Positions 9,566-17,158 of a stretch of 64,000 nucleotides of DNA are shown piece by piece. Positions within the stretch are counted from its first letter, which is position 1, and every line of letters starts with the position of its first letter. A program made the translations under genes and the position numbers. The stretch is from Lentisalinibacter sediminis (GTDB taxonomy: Bacteria > Pseudomonadota > Gammaproteobacteria > Steroidobacterales > Woeseiaceae). The stretch is taken from assembly GCF_040706615.1 (NCBI RefSeq), contig NZ_JAPDRF010000001.1, positions 62,001-126,000 on the forward strand. Direction: 5' to 3'. The notes below the pieces were generated by a model that searched no databases, was not told the origin of the DNA, and worked only from the letters and a program-made list of their open reading frames with translations.

Positions 9566-10123
9566 TCAGACTTTGTAGCCGCCGACCTCGTCTTCGCTGT
9601 GCTCGACACCCAGGCCGAGCGCGATGCGGTTGACGAAGTTGAAATAGGCGACGATCAGGTTGGCCAGCAGGATGTCCTCGTCGGTGTAGCCGCTGCGGCG
9701 CATCGTCACCACGTCGCTTTCCTCGACGGCTGCGGGCGAGGCCGTCAGTTTGCTGGCGTAGTCGAGCAGTGCGCGGTCGCCGGGCGGCAGGTCGGCGTCC
9801 CGGTAGTCGCTGCAGACCCGGGCCAGCAGATCCTCGTCCCTGACGTACTTCGCCAGCGCCTCGCGGTGGTGGCTGACGCAGTACTCGCACTGATTCTCAC
9901 GCGATACCACCACCGCGATCATCTCGCGCTGGGCGCGGGAGAGTCCGCCCGAGCCGAACAGCAGCCCCATGTAGAGGTCCAGGTGATGGGCCAGCGCGGA
10001 CGGCCGCAGACTGTGGACCTTGAGGATGTTGGACACGCGGCCCCGTTGCTCTCGCAGGCGGTCGTACAGCTCGGCTATCTCGCCCTCCGCCCCGTCTTCC
10101 GGATGCATGTGTATCCAGCTCAT
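9566..10123 (-). CDS. AhpD-fold peroxidase-related protein (carboxymuconolactone decarboxylase family)
   Basis: A 185-residue cytoplasmic protein with the AhpD-fold redox motif ENQCEYCVSHHREAL (Cys-X-X-Cys followed by His three residues on) near residue 80, as in the uncharacterised peroxidase-related enzyme group. It begins MSWIHMHPEDGAEGEIAELY, typical of that group. It is the first gene of the minus-strand operon ending with the TlpA-like protein and is divergent from the DoxX gene at 10230. The shared intergenic region holds the TetR-type operator at 10168-10188, so both directions may be controlled by the TetR protein at 10933. Confidence 0.85.
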   Translation of the reverse strand: MSWIHMHPEDGAEGEIAELYDRLREQRGRVSNILKVHSLRPSALAHHLDLYMGLLFGSGGLSRAQREMIAVVVSRENQCEYCVSHHREALAKYVRDEDLLARVCSDYRDADLPPGDRALLDYASKLTASPAAVEESDVVTMRRSGYTDEDILLANLIVAYFNFVNRIALGLGVEHSEDEVGGYKV

Positions 10124-10167
10124 GATTGCTCGCTCCGCTACGTCTCTGCGACCTGATGCTTGTTTTC

Positions 10168-10188
10168 TGAACTGATCGGTACTAAATT
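10168..10188 (+). promoter_or_regulatory. TetR-type operator, copy 1 (peroxidase-like / doxX divergent region)
   Basis: The 21-bp site contains GAACTGATCGGTACTAAA and differs by one base from copy 2 at 10906-10926. The ACTGATCRGT core is palindromic or nearly so. The TACTAAAT end could serve as a -10 element for the rightward doxX gene. Finding the same site before the tetR gene suggests autoregulation plus control of the neighbours. Confidence 0.7.
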
Positions 10189-10229
10189 ACCACGCCGAAC
10201 ACGAGACATTCAATCAGAAGGAGTCCCCG

Positions 10230-10850
10230 ATGGCCGACGTACTGACCGCAACCCGTTCCCTCTACGACCGTTTCGTTGCAGCGCTCGGTCCCATCGACGG
10301 AATAGGGCCGCTGCTGCTGCGGCTGTACCTCGCGCCGGTATTCATGCAGGCGGGCTGGAACAAGCTGGCCAATTTCGAGCAGACCGCCCAGTGGTTCGGC
10401 AATCCCGACTGGGGCCTGGGACTGCCTTTCCCGTCGCTGATGACGGCGCTCGCGGCCGGCACCGAGTTCTTCGGCGGCATTCTGCTGATCGCGGGCCTCG
10501 CCACGCGCCTCATCGCCATACCGCTGGCCTTCACGATGCTGGTGGCGATGTTCGCCGTCCACTGGGAGAACGGGTGGCTGGCCATCTCGGATGCCTCCAG
10601 CTGGCTGGCCAACGAACGCGTCATGGAGGCGGCGGAGCGCAAGGAGATGGCGATCGAGCTGCTGAAGGCACACGGCAACTACAGCTGGCTGACGGCACGA
10701 GGCTCCATCACGATTCTGAACAACGGCATCGAATTCGCGGCCACCTACTTCGTGATGGTGATCGCGCTGCTGTTCACCGGCGGCGGGCGTTTCTTCAGCC
10801 TGGACTACTGGATTGCCCGGGCGACGGGCGGCCCCCGCGAGGCGGTGTGA
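10230..10850 (+). CDS. DoxX family membrane protein
   Basis: A 206-residue membrane protein of the DoxX family. The first helix with LLRLYLAPVFMQAGWNKLANF is the family signature, followed by FFGGILLIAGLATRLIAIPLAFTMLVAMF and a C-terminal helix (TYFVMVIALLFTGGG). A soluble insertion (about residues 120-160) contains VMEAAERKEMAIELL. DoxX proteins of this type have been linked to detoxification and to small peptide systems, but no such partner is visible. AAGGAG precedes the ATG. The operator 42 bp upstream indicates control by the TetR regulator encoded next. Confidence 0.85.
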   Translation: MADVLTATRSLYDRFVAALGPIDGIGPLLLRLYLAPVFMQAGWNKLANFEQTAQWFGNPDWGLGLPFPSLMTALAAGTEFFGGILLIAGLATRLIAIPLAFTMLVAMFAVHWENGWLAISDASSWLANERVMEAAERKEMAIELLKAHGNYSWLTARGSITILNNGIEFAATYFVMVIALLFTGGGRFFSLDYWIARATGGPREAV

Positions 10851-10905
10851 GTCAGCCAGGCGCAGCGAGGAGTCGCCGGGCTGGCCGGGCCTCCTGTTTG
10901 CATTA

Positions 10906-10926
10906 TGAACTGATCAGTACTAAATT
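10906..10926 (+). promoter_or_regulatory. TetR-type operator, copy 2 (tetR promoter)
   Basis: This is the second copy of the site, with the perfect 10-bp palindrome ACTGATCAGT followed by ACTAAATT. It ends six bases before the tetR ATG. If TACTAAAT is the -10 element, the transcript would begin at or very near the start codon, which would explain the absence of a ribosome-binding site. Confidence 0.7.
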
Positions 10927-10932
10927 GACGGC

Positions 10933-11520
10933 ATGAACAGAGGACGACCACTCGAATTCGATCCCGATACCGCGCTGGAAGCGGCGATGCAGCTGTTCTG
11001 GAGCCGCGGTTTCGAGGCCACGTCACTACAGGACCTGCTGGATGCCATGGGCATCGCCCGCAGCAGTTTCTACCAGGCGTTCGGCAGCAAGCAGGAAGTC
11101 TTCCTGCAGGCTGTGGAGCGTTATCGGGACTATCTCGTCGGCGAGCTGCGCGCCTCGATGGAGAGCGCGGACTCGGGGCTGGCATTCATCGAGGGCACCC
11201 TCAAATCCGTGGCCGAGGATACGAAGTGCGCAGACGGCCGTCGTGGTTGCCTCGTCTTCAATTCGGCGGCCGAATTCGGCGAGAAAGATCCCGAGGTGGC
11301 CGGCCGTGTGGCGGCGAGCATCGACGCTTTCACCCGGGTCTTCACCGATGCCGTGCGTCGCGCCCAGGAAGAGGGTGAGGTCCCGCCGGAGCGCGACCCG
11401 AAGCTGCTCGGCCGCCACGTCGTCTGCAACATGAGCGGTTTGCGCACCCTGGCCAAGGCGGGGGCTCGACGCAGGGAGCTGATCGCCATCGCCGATCTGG
11501 CGATGCAGTCGCTCCGCTGA
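10933..11520 (+). CDS. TetR/AcrR family transcriptional regulator
   Basis: A 195-residue repressor-type protein. The N-terminal helix-turn-helix spans about residues 12-58 (ALEAAMQLFWSRGFEATSL, then MGIARSSFYQAFGSKQEVF). The C-terminal ligand domain has DGRRGCLVFNSAAEFG, a conserved Cys-containing segment in a TetR subgroup that includes reactive-electrophile and metal sensors. The operator six bases before the ATG indicates autoregulation, and the same site before doxX and the peroxidase-like gene gives probable targets. No Shine-Dalgarno sequence is visible, consistent with a leaderless message. The inducing signal is unknown. Confidence 0.88.
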   Translation: MNRGRPLEFDPDTALEAAMQLFWSRGFEATSLQDLLDAMGIARSSFYQAFGSKQEVFLQAVERYRDYLVGELRASMESADSGLAFIEGTLKSVAEDTKCADGRRGCLVFNSAAEFGEKDPEVAGRVAASIDAFTRVFTDAVRRAQEEGEVPPERDPKLLGRHVVCNMSGLRTLAKAGARRRELIAIADLAMQSLR

Positions 11521-11598
11521 CCCAAGCGACAACCATTCGTCCCGCACGGCACCGCGAGGTGTTGCGGGAACCGACACGAGTAACCGAGGAGAGAGATC

Positions 11599-12159
11599 AT
11601 GCAGTTTCGCGTCCACGACACGCAGAGCGCACCGGAGGAGTCACGTCCCGTCATGGAGGCGGTGAAGGAGAAGTACGGCTTCCTGCCCAACCTGTTCGGC
11701 GTCTTCGCTCACTCGCCGTCAGCCGCCGAGGCCTATGCCTCGATCGGCAAGGCACTGGAAAAGGCGGCGCTCGACCCCGCCGAGCAGCAGGTGGTGTTCC
11801 TGACCGTGAGCACGAAGAACGGCTGCGACTATTGCGTGGCGGCGCACAGCACGCTCGCGAAGGCCACTTCGATGTCCGACGACGTGCTCGAGGCCCTGCG
11901 CAACGGCGATGAGTTGCCGGATGAGCGACTACAGGCCGTGGCGCGGTTCGCTGCAGCGATGCGCGATCACATGGGCTGGGTGCCGGAGGACGAACTGAAG
12001 GCCTTCGCCGATGCAGGCTATGGCGAACGCCATGTGCTGGACGTCATCACCATCCTGGCGATGAAAACCCTCAGCAATTACACCAATCATCTCGCCGGCA
12101 CGCCCGTCGACGACGCGTTCGCCGGCCAGGCCTGGGACGGCGGCCGCCACGCCGCCTGA
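11599..12159 (+). CDS. AhpD-like carboxymuconolactone decarboxylase family protein
   Basis: A 186-residue protein with the redox motif NGCDYCVAAHSTLAK (Cys-X-X-Cys...His) near residues 73-87, as in AhpD-type alkylhydroperoxidase-fold proteins. GAGAGA lies just before the ATG at 11599. Together with the peroxidase-related protein at 9566 it makes two AhpD-fold enzymes flanking the DoxX/TetR pair, suggesting a shared response to peroxide or reactive electrophiles. It lies 78 bp after tetR and may be read with it. Confidence 0.87.
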   Translation: MQFRVHDTQSAPEESRPVMEAVKEKYGFLPNLFGVFAHSPSAAEAYASIGKALEKAALDPAEQQVVFLTVSTKNGCDYCVAAHSTLAKATSMSDDVLEALRNGDELPDERLQAVARFAAAMRDHMGWVPEDELKAFADAGYGERHVLDVITILAMKTLSNYTNHLAGTPVDDAFAGQAWDGGRHAA

Positions 12160-12172
12160 CCGGGTCCTGCCG

Positions 12173-13183
12173 ATGAGCGTTCGAGCAGTGCAGCGCGGTC
12201 AGCGTCGACCCCCTGTCCCCGGGTTATCCCTGTGCGCGCTGACTGCGCTGCTTCTGCTCACCCTCGCCGACGCTGTCGGCGCGCAGGGCTGGGAGACGGA
12301 CATCCTGCGCGATACCTTCGGCTACGGCGAAGGCACCCCGGCGGATGTCGACTGGGACGCGATCGAGCAGGGCTGCGGCGCGCGGGATTGCATCCCGTCC
12401 ATCGACGAGCCACGGTTCGTTGCCGCCGACGAGGCGGAATTCCTCTCCCCGGCTGACGTCGTGATGGGCATCGAGATCGACGGCGATGCGCGGGCGTATC
12501 CGATCTCCATCCTGAATTTTCACGAGATCGTGAATGACGAGATCGGCGGGCGGCCCGTCGCGATCACCTATTGTCCGCTGTGCGGGTCGGGGATCGCGTT
12601 CGACCGCACGTTCGGCGACCGGGTGGTGGAGTTCGGCGTGTCAGGGCTCCTGCGCAAGAGTGACCTGATCCTCTACGATCGGGCCACGGAGTCACTGTGG
12701 CAGCAGATTACCGGCAGGGCATTCGCCGGGCCGATGCGCGGGGAAGAGTTGGAGCCCATCCCGGTCTCCATCACACGCTGGGTGCGGTGGCGCGATGCCC
12801 ACCCGGACACCCGGGTTCTGTCCACGGACACCGGGTTCGAGCGACCGTACTCGAACAAGACGCCCTACGGCGACTACGACGAGAGCCGGCGTCTGCTTTT
12901 CCCGGTGGACTATGACCGTAGCCTGCATCCGAAGACCGTGGTGCACGGCGTCGAGGTGGGCGATGCCTCCTATGCGGTGACGGAGAGCGTCCTGCAGGCA
13001 CACGGCGAACTGGAGCAGGCCGGCGATCCCGGCGTGCGCTGGGAGATGCGGCCTGGCGGCGAAGTGGTCGCCGTGCGGGGCGATACCGGCGAGCGGCTGG
13101 TCACCCACCGGATGTTCTGGTTCGCCTGGTACAGCTTCCACACGACGACGCGCATACACTCGGGTTCCACGAGCGAGCCTTGA
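12173..13183 (+). CDS. DUF3179 domain-containing exported protein
   Basis: A 336-residue protein with a signal sequence (LSLCALTALLLLTLADAVGAQ, about residues 18-38) and the DUF3179 signature: VMGIEIDGDARAYPISIL, FHEIVND, VAITYCPLCGSGIAFDR and LLRKSDLILYDRATESLW. The CPLCGS cysteines are conserved, but the function of the family is not established. It follows the AhpD-like gene by 13 bp, and its stop overlaps a possible TTG start of the next gene, so an operon is likely. Confidence 0.88.
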   Translation: MSVRAVQRGQRRPPVPGLSLCALTALLLLTLADAVGAQGWETDILRDTFGYGEGTPADVDWDAIEQGCGARDCIPSIDEPRFVAADEAEFLSPADVVMGIEIDGDARAYPISILNFHEIVNDEIGGRPVAITYCPLCGSGIAFDRTFGDRVVEFGVSGLLRKSDLILYDRATESLWQQITGRAFAGPMRGEELEPIPVSITRWVRWRDAHPDTRVLSTDTGFERPYSNKTPYGDYDESRRLLFPVDYDRSLHPKTVVHGVEVGDASYAVTESVLQAHGELEQAGDPGVRWEMRPGGEVVAVRGDTGERLVTHRMFWFAWYSFHTTTRIHSGSTSEP

Positions 13184-13644
13184 GTACGGGCCGTCGCGCC
13201 GGTAAACCGCACGAGATGAACGACGGTATACGCGCCCAAGTCAAACGTAATCTGGTCGCCCTGATCAGCCTGGTGGTCGCGCTGGTCGGGCTCACCTACA
13301 ATACCTGGCGCAACGAGCTCACCGAGCACAACCGCAACCTGCGTGCGGCGGGCTTCGAGATGATTCTCACCGTTGGCGAGCTGCAGCAGATCGTCTTCTT
13401 CAGTCACTACGATCGGGACGAGTACCGGGGCAACCCGAAGGCTGGCTGGACCCGTGTGCTGCTGCTGGACGATCTCTCAGAGATCATGCCGGACCACGTC
13501 GAGGAGGCCACCGACGACTTGCGCACGACCTGGAACGAGGACTGGGCGTCGCTGGGCAGCGAGGCCGAGGCCGAGGCGCGAATTACCGCCGCTATCGACC
13601 GGCTCCGGGACGAAACGCTGGAGGCGCTGGCCGATCTCGATTGA
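13180..13644 (+). CDS. hypothetical protein with one membrane helix
   Basis: Up to 154 residues. One hydrophobic segment (NLVALISLVVALVGLTYNTW) is followed by a soluble, acidic and helical part rich in Glu and Asp (EEATDDLRTTWNEDWASLGSEAEAEARI). It is probably anchored in the inner membrane. The start is uncertain: TTG at 13180 overlaps the previous stop (TTGA), while ATG at 13216 has a weaker ribosome-binding site. I do not recognise the family. It sits between DUF3179 and a metallo-beta-lactamase-fold gene on the same strand. Confidence 0.65.
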   Translation: MSTGRRAGKPHEMNDGIRAQVKRNLVALISLVVALVGLTYNTWRNELTEHNRNLRAAGFEMILTVGELQQIVFFSHYDRDEYRGNPKAGWTRVLLLDDLSEIMPDHVEEATDDLRTTWNEDWASLGSEAEAEARITAAIDRLRDETLEALADLD

Positions 13645-13669
13645 GAAATTTCATGGAAGGCGCAGATCC

Positions 13670-14623
13670 TTGAACGGACCAGAGACTTCCCGCGCTGCGG
13701 CCCCGGCCGGGCTCGGTGCCGGCCTGCTTCTCGCATGCCTGACGCTGGTGGCGGGCAATGCCGCTGCGGCGTCCTGCCCCGGAGAAGGAATCGCCGTGCA
13801 GGTGCTCGGTTCGGGCGGACCCATCGCAGACGACGCCCGCGCCTCCACAGGCTACATTGTCTGGATGAACGGCGAATCCCGGGTCCTGATCGACGCGGGA
13901 GCCGGCGCCTTCCTGCGCTTCGGCGAGGTCGGCGCCGACTTCGCGCAGCTGGGTTTCGTCGGCCTCAGCCATTTCCATACCGACCACTCCGCAGACTTCC
14001 CGGCGCTGCTGAAATCCGGCTTCTTCTCGGATCGCTCCGTCCCGCTGCGGCTGGCGGGGCCCTCGGGCAGCGACCGCTTCCCGGACCTCGAGGGGTTTCT
14101 CCGCGGCCTGCTGAGTCCGGAAGCGGGAGCGTACCGCTATCTTTCCGGGTATCTCGACGGCGACGGCGGGCTGCCGGCCCTCGACACCGTGACGGTTACC
14201 GACCAGTCCGGTACAACGCGCGTGTTCGATGGCGAGGACAGCCTCGTGATCGACGCCATGCACGTGCCCCACGGAATCGTGCCGGCGCTGGCGTTCCGAG
14301 TGCGGATCGGCGAGATGTCGATCGTGTTCGCCGGTGACCAGAACGGCGCGAAAGACGCCTTCGTCGACTTCGCCCGGAAGGCCGATCTGCTGGTGATGCA
14401 CATGGCCATTCCCGAGGGCGTCGGCGGGCCGGCGAGTTGGCTCCACGCGACGCCCCGCGAGATCGGCCGGGTGGCCGGCCGGGTTGGGGCCCGCAAGCTG
14501 GTTCTCAGCCATTTCATGGCGCGCAGTCTGCGCGATCTGGACGGCAACGTCGACCGGGTGCGGAAGCATTACGACGGCCCTGTGATTGCGGCCGACGACC
14601 TCGACTGTTTCCCCTTGCCCTGA
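13670..14623 (+). CDS. exported metallo-beta-lactamase-fold hydrolase
   Basis: About 317 residues from the TTG at 13670, chosen because GGAAGG precedes it and a signal peptide follows directly (AGLGAGLLLACLTLVAGNAAAA). The metal motif SHFHTDHSADF (HXHXDH) is intact near residue 105, with later ligands likely in VFAGDQNG and LSHFM. VLGSGGP and STGYIVW resemble the RNase Z/arylsulfatase-like branch, acting here in the periplasm. The substrate is unknown. Confidence 0.82.
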   Translation: MNGPETSRAAAPAGLGAGLLLACLTLVAGNAAAASCPGEGIAVQVLGSGGPIADDARASTGYIVWMNGESRVLIDAGAGAFLRFGEVGADFAQLGFVGLSHFHTDHSADFPALLKSGFFSDRSVPLRLAGPSGSDRFPDLEGFLRGLLSPEAGAYRYLSGYLDGDGGLPALDTVTVTDQSGTTRVFDGEDSLVIDAMHVPHGIVPALAFRVRIGEMSIVFAGDQNGAKDAFVDFARKADLLVMHMAIPEGVGGPASWLHATPREIGRVAGRVGARKLVLSHFMARSLRDLDGNVDRVRKHYDGPVIAADDLDCFPLP

Positions 14624-14696
14624 GCGACGGCGTGCCGCATGAACCGACCAATATGGTCGCGGGTGGCGCGGAACTTCGAAACACGGAGATCGAGAG

Positions 14697-15092
14697 ATGA
14701 GACTTAACCAGATCACCATCCCCTGCGTGGATTACGCGGAATCGGTTGCTTTCTACCGGGCGCTCGGCCTGGTCCAGATCGTCGATGCGCCGCCACGCTA
14801 CGCGCGCTTCGAGAGCGAGAGCGGCGACGGCGCCACGCTGTCGCTGCACGCGGCCGACGCGGCCAGCGGTCCACTGTCGGCCGCCGGCACCGTGATCTAC
14901 TTCGATCACGATTCGGCCGAGGGGCTGGACCGGCACGTACGGGAACTGGAGGCGCGGGGCATGAGCTTCGACACGGCACCGACGGATCAACGGTGGGGGT
15001 GGCGGGAGGCACGCCTCCCCGACCCGGCCGGCAACGAGGTCTGCCTCATGTTCGCGGGGGGGAATCGCCGATTTCCGCCCTGGCGGATTTGA
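14697..15092 (+). CDS. VOC superfamily (glyoxalase/bleomycin-resistance-like) protein
   Basis: A 131-residue single-domain VOC protein. It opens MRLNQITIPCVDYAESVAFYRALGL, the usual first beta-alpha-beta unit, and ends LPDPAGNEVCLMF, the usual last strand with a metal-ligand-like Glu. The first-strand ligand position is Thr/Pro rather than His, so metal binding cannot be assumed. AGATCGAGAG lies before the ATG. The substrate is unknown. Confidence 0.85.
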   Translation: MRLNQITIPCVDYAESVAFYRALGLVQIVDAPPRYARFESESGDGATLSLHAADAASGPLSAAGTVIYFDHDSAEGLDRHVRELEARGMSFDTAPTDQRWGWREARLPDPAGNEVCLMFAGGNRRFPPWRI

Positions 15093-15180
15093 TTCCCCAG
15101 TTCGCGAGAACGGCGGCCCGGGACGTGGCCGAGTCTGTGCATGATCGCTAACATACACGCCCGATTTCAGAGACGCCCGC

Positions 15181-15741
15181 GTGGAAGCACTCCTCATATC
15201 CACTTTCTCGGTGGCGCTGGCGGAGATCGGCGACAGGACGCAGCTCCTGGCCCTCGTCCTCGCCGCCCGCTTCCGCAAGCCCGCCCCCATCATCGCCGGC
15301 ATCCTGCTGGCGACGATCGCCAATCACTGGGTGGCCGCCGAGATCGGTGCGCTGATCGCCGACTGGTTGCCGCCGGACGTCGGCCGCTGGCTGATCGCCG
15401 GCGCGTTCATCCTGATGGGCCTGTGGGTCCTCGTCCCGGATAACGAGGACGATGCGGCCGCCCGCTACCCCTACGGTGCCTTCCTGACGACGCTGATCGC
15501 TTTCTTCCTGGTGGAGATCGGCGACAAGACGCAGATCGCCACCATCGTGCTCGCTGCGCAGTTCGAGGCGGTCTGGCTCGTCGTGGTGGGCACGACGCTC
15601 GGCATGCTGGCGGCCAACGTGCCGGTGGTGTTGCTCGGGCACTTCAGCGCCGACCGTCTGCCAATGCGTCTCATTAACGCGATCGCTGCCGCCGTGTTCA
15701 TTGCCATCGGTGTGGTGGTGTTGTTCAGCGGTACGTCCTGA
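15181..15741 (+). CDS. TMEM165/GDT1 (UPF0016) family cation exporter
   Basis: A 186-residue membrane protein with two copies of the family motif EXGD(K/R)T: ALAEIGDRTQLLAL near residue 13 and LVEIGDKTQIATI near residue 111, plus six predicted helices. Bacterial members such as MneA/MntX export Mn2+. The GTG at 15181 gives a protein that starts in helix 1. I looked for a yybP-ykoY manganese riboswitch in the 88 bp upstream and saw none. Confidence 0.88.
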   Translation: MEALLISTFSVALAEIGDRTQLLALVLAARFRKPAPIIAGILLATIANHWVAAEIGALIADWLPPDVGRWLIAGAFILMGLWVLVPDNEDDAAARYPYGAFLTTLIAFFLVEIGDKTQIATIVLAAQFEAVWLVVVGTTLGMLAANVPVVLLGHFSADRLPMRLINAIAAAVFIAIGVVVLFSGTS

Positions 15742-15807
15742 GCGGTCCGGCACAAAGGAAGCATGTGCTACGCTTCCGTCGCGCTCTCAACGGCAATGGA
15801 GGATGCT

Positions 15808-16086
15808 ATGAATATTCGCAATTTGCTGCTCGCGTCGGCAGCTACCGCGGTGCTGGCCGGTTGCGCCGGCGGCGAAACCACCCAGTGCACCACAGAGCCG
15901 CGCTCGGCCTGGCAGGATGCCGATGCGTTCCAGCAGAATCTCATTGACCAGGGCTACAAGATCAACGCCTTCAAGGTCACCGAAGGCAACTGTTACGAGA
16001 TTTACGGGTTCGACCCGCAGCAAACCAAGGTGGAGATCTACTTCAACCCGGTCGATGGCAGCGTGGTCAAGCGGGAAGAAGGCTGA
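15808..16086 (+). CDS. PepSY-like domain lipoprotein
   Basis: A 92-residue lipoprotein (signal MNIRNLLLASAATAVLAGC) with a small domain containing LIDQGYKINAFKVTEGNCYEIYG and VEIYFNPVDGSVVKREEG, the layout of a PepSY-type domain. The ATG at 15808 is preceded by GGAGG. The cytochrome b561-like gene follows after 4 bp; small PepSY proteins beside b-type cytochromes are common, so a role at the same membrane redox complex is inferred. Confidence 0.8.
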   Translation: MNIRNLLLASAATAVLAGCAGGETTQCTTEPRSAWQDADAFQQNLIDQGYKINAFKVTEGNCYEIYGFDPQQTKVEIYFNPVDGSVVKREEG

Positions 16087-16090
16087 TCCG

Positions 16091-16624
16091 GTGACCCGGC
16101 CGGCGTCTGTCGTCATCTGGGATCCGCTCGTGCGGGTCTTCCACTGGACGCTGGCCGTTATCGTCGTCGCCAATTACTGGCTGACAGAATCGGGTGAGGA
16201 CATCCATACCTGGCTAGGCTATACCGCGGCGGCGGCGGTACTGGCGCGCGTCGTCTGGGGCTTTCTGGGCACGAAGCATGCCCGCTTTGCCGACTTCCCC
16301 GTCAGCCTGGCCCGTATACGCGAGCACTTTCGAGAGCTGGCTGCCCGCAAGCTCCCGGTCGATTCGGGCCACAACCCGCTCGGCGCGATCATGGTCTATC
16401 TGATGTTCCTGCTGGTGGCCGTGCTGGCGTGCACCGGTTGGCTGCACGAGGAAGTGGATGCGCTGTACGGCAACGAACTGCTACAGCAAGTGCACGCCTA
16501 TGCGGCGCACACACTGTGGATAGGCGCACTCGTCCATGTCGCTGCCGTTTTCGTCGTGCAATACACCGGACGCATCGAACTGGTGCGGCCAATGATCACC
16601 GGGCGGCGCCGATTGAAGCCGTAA
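16091..16624 (+). CDS. cytochrome b561-type membrane protein
   Basis: A 177-residue protein with four predicted membrane helices. WDPLVRVFHWTLAVIVVANYW places a conserved His in helix 1, and later histidines appear in DIHTWLGY, LQQVHAYAAHTLW and GALVHVAAVFVV, as expected for heme b ligands in the Ni/Fe-hydrogenase-type cytochrome b / b561 family. The GTG at 16091 lies 4 bp after the PepSY gene stop, so the two are co-transcribed. It probably carries electrons from the quinone pool to a periplasmic c-type partner that is not in this window. Confidence 0.87.
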   Translation: MTRPASVVIWDPLVRVFHWTLAVIVVANYWLTESGEDIHTWLGYTAAAAVLARVVWGFLGTKHARFADFPVSLARIREHFRELAARKLPVDSGHNPLGAIMVYLMFLLVAVLACTGWLHEEVDALYGNELLQQVHAYAAHTLWIGALVHVAAVFVVQYTGRIELVRPMITGRRRLKP

Positions 16625-16637
16625 AGTCCGATCCGGC

Positions 16638-16826
16638 CTAATTCGATTCAGTAATCGCCCGTCGCACGGTGTCGAGGGACGGATAGGCCTGCCCGGGTGC
16701 CCGGTTGAATCGTTCCCGGAAAGCCCTGCGCTGGATCTGGTCTACGAGATCGACCGGGGAGAACGCCGCGTCCCAGGACTCGACCGATCCGGCTCCGTTT
16801 ACGCTCTCTGTATTCTGGTTCTTCAT
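16638..16826 (-). CDS. small hypothetical protein
   Basis: A possible 62-residue soluble protein beginning MKNQNTESVNGAGSVESW and ending YPSLDTVRRAITESN; the middle (DLVDQIQRRAFRERFNR) should form a basic amphipathic helix. GGCGG lies about 5 bases before the ATG. I know no family. It is convergent with the cytochrome b561 gene. Support is the ribosome-binding site and the plausible composition only. Confidence 0.45.
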   Translation of the reverse strand: MKNQNTESVNGAGSVESWDAAFSPVDLVDQIQRRAFRERFNRAPGQAYPSLDTVRRAITESN

Positions 16827-17158
16827 TGCCGTTCCGCCGGTATTTCCGCCCGAGAATAGTCCAGTTCTCCGGTCCCGAAAATGGGGGTATACCGCGCGGG
16901 TCGGCAACCTCCTGTTTTTGGGGTTTTCTGGCGGTCGCGGGGTGACCTCGGTAACCCGCTCGTAACAGAAAAGGGCGGGATTCTCCGCAGACGGGCCCCG
17001 GAACCCGGCCTGTCGATCGCGACAGCCCCGCATATGCGCGGCGCGATATAACGCAATAACAACAAATACGTTCCCGGGCTTGCGGAGACTCCCTATTGTG
17101 CGATCTCGGCCGGCCACGCTGGCCGTCGGGCAAGAGTGTCAACAGGAGGCGGGAGCCA
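16827..17158. other. intergenic region upstream of cysJIH
   Basis: About 330 bp separates the small minus-strand gene from cysJ and must hold the cysJIH promoter. It includes an AT-richer stretch around 17040-17075 (ATATAACGCAATAACAACAAATACG) that could bind a CysB-type activator, but I cannot point to a certain site. Confidence 0.4.

Noticed and set aside
15093..15180. Manganese (yybP-ykoY) riboswitch before the GDT1-type gene
   Set aside because: The 88 bp available are too short and show none of the conserved loops.
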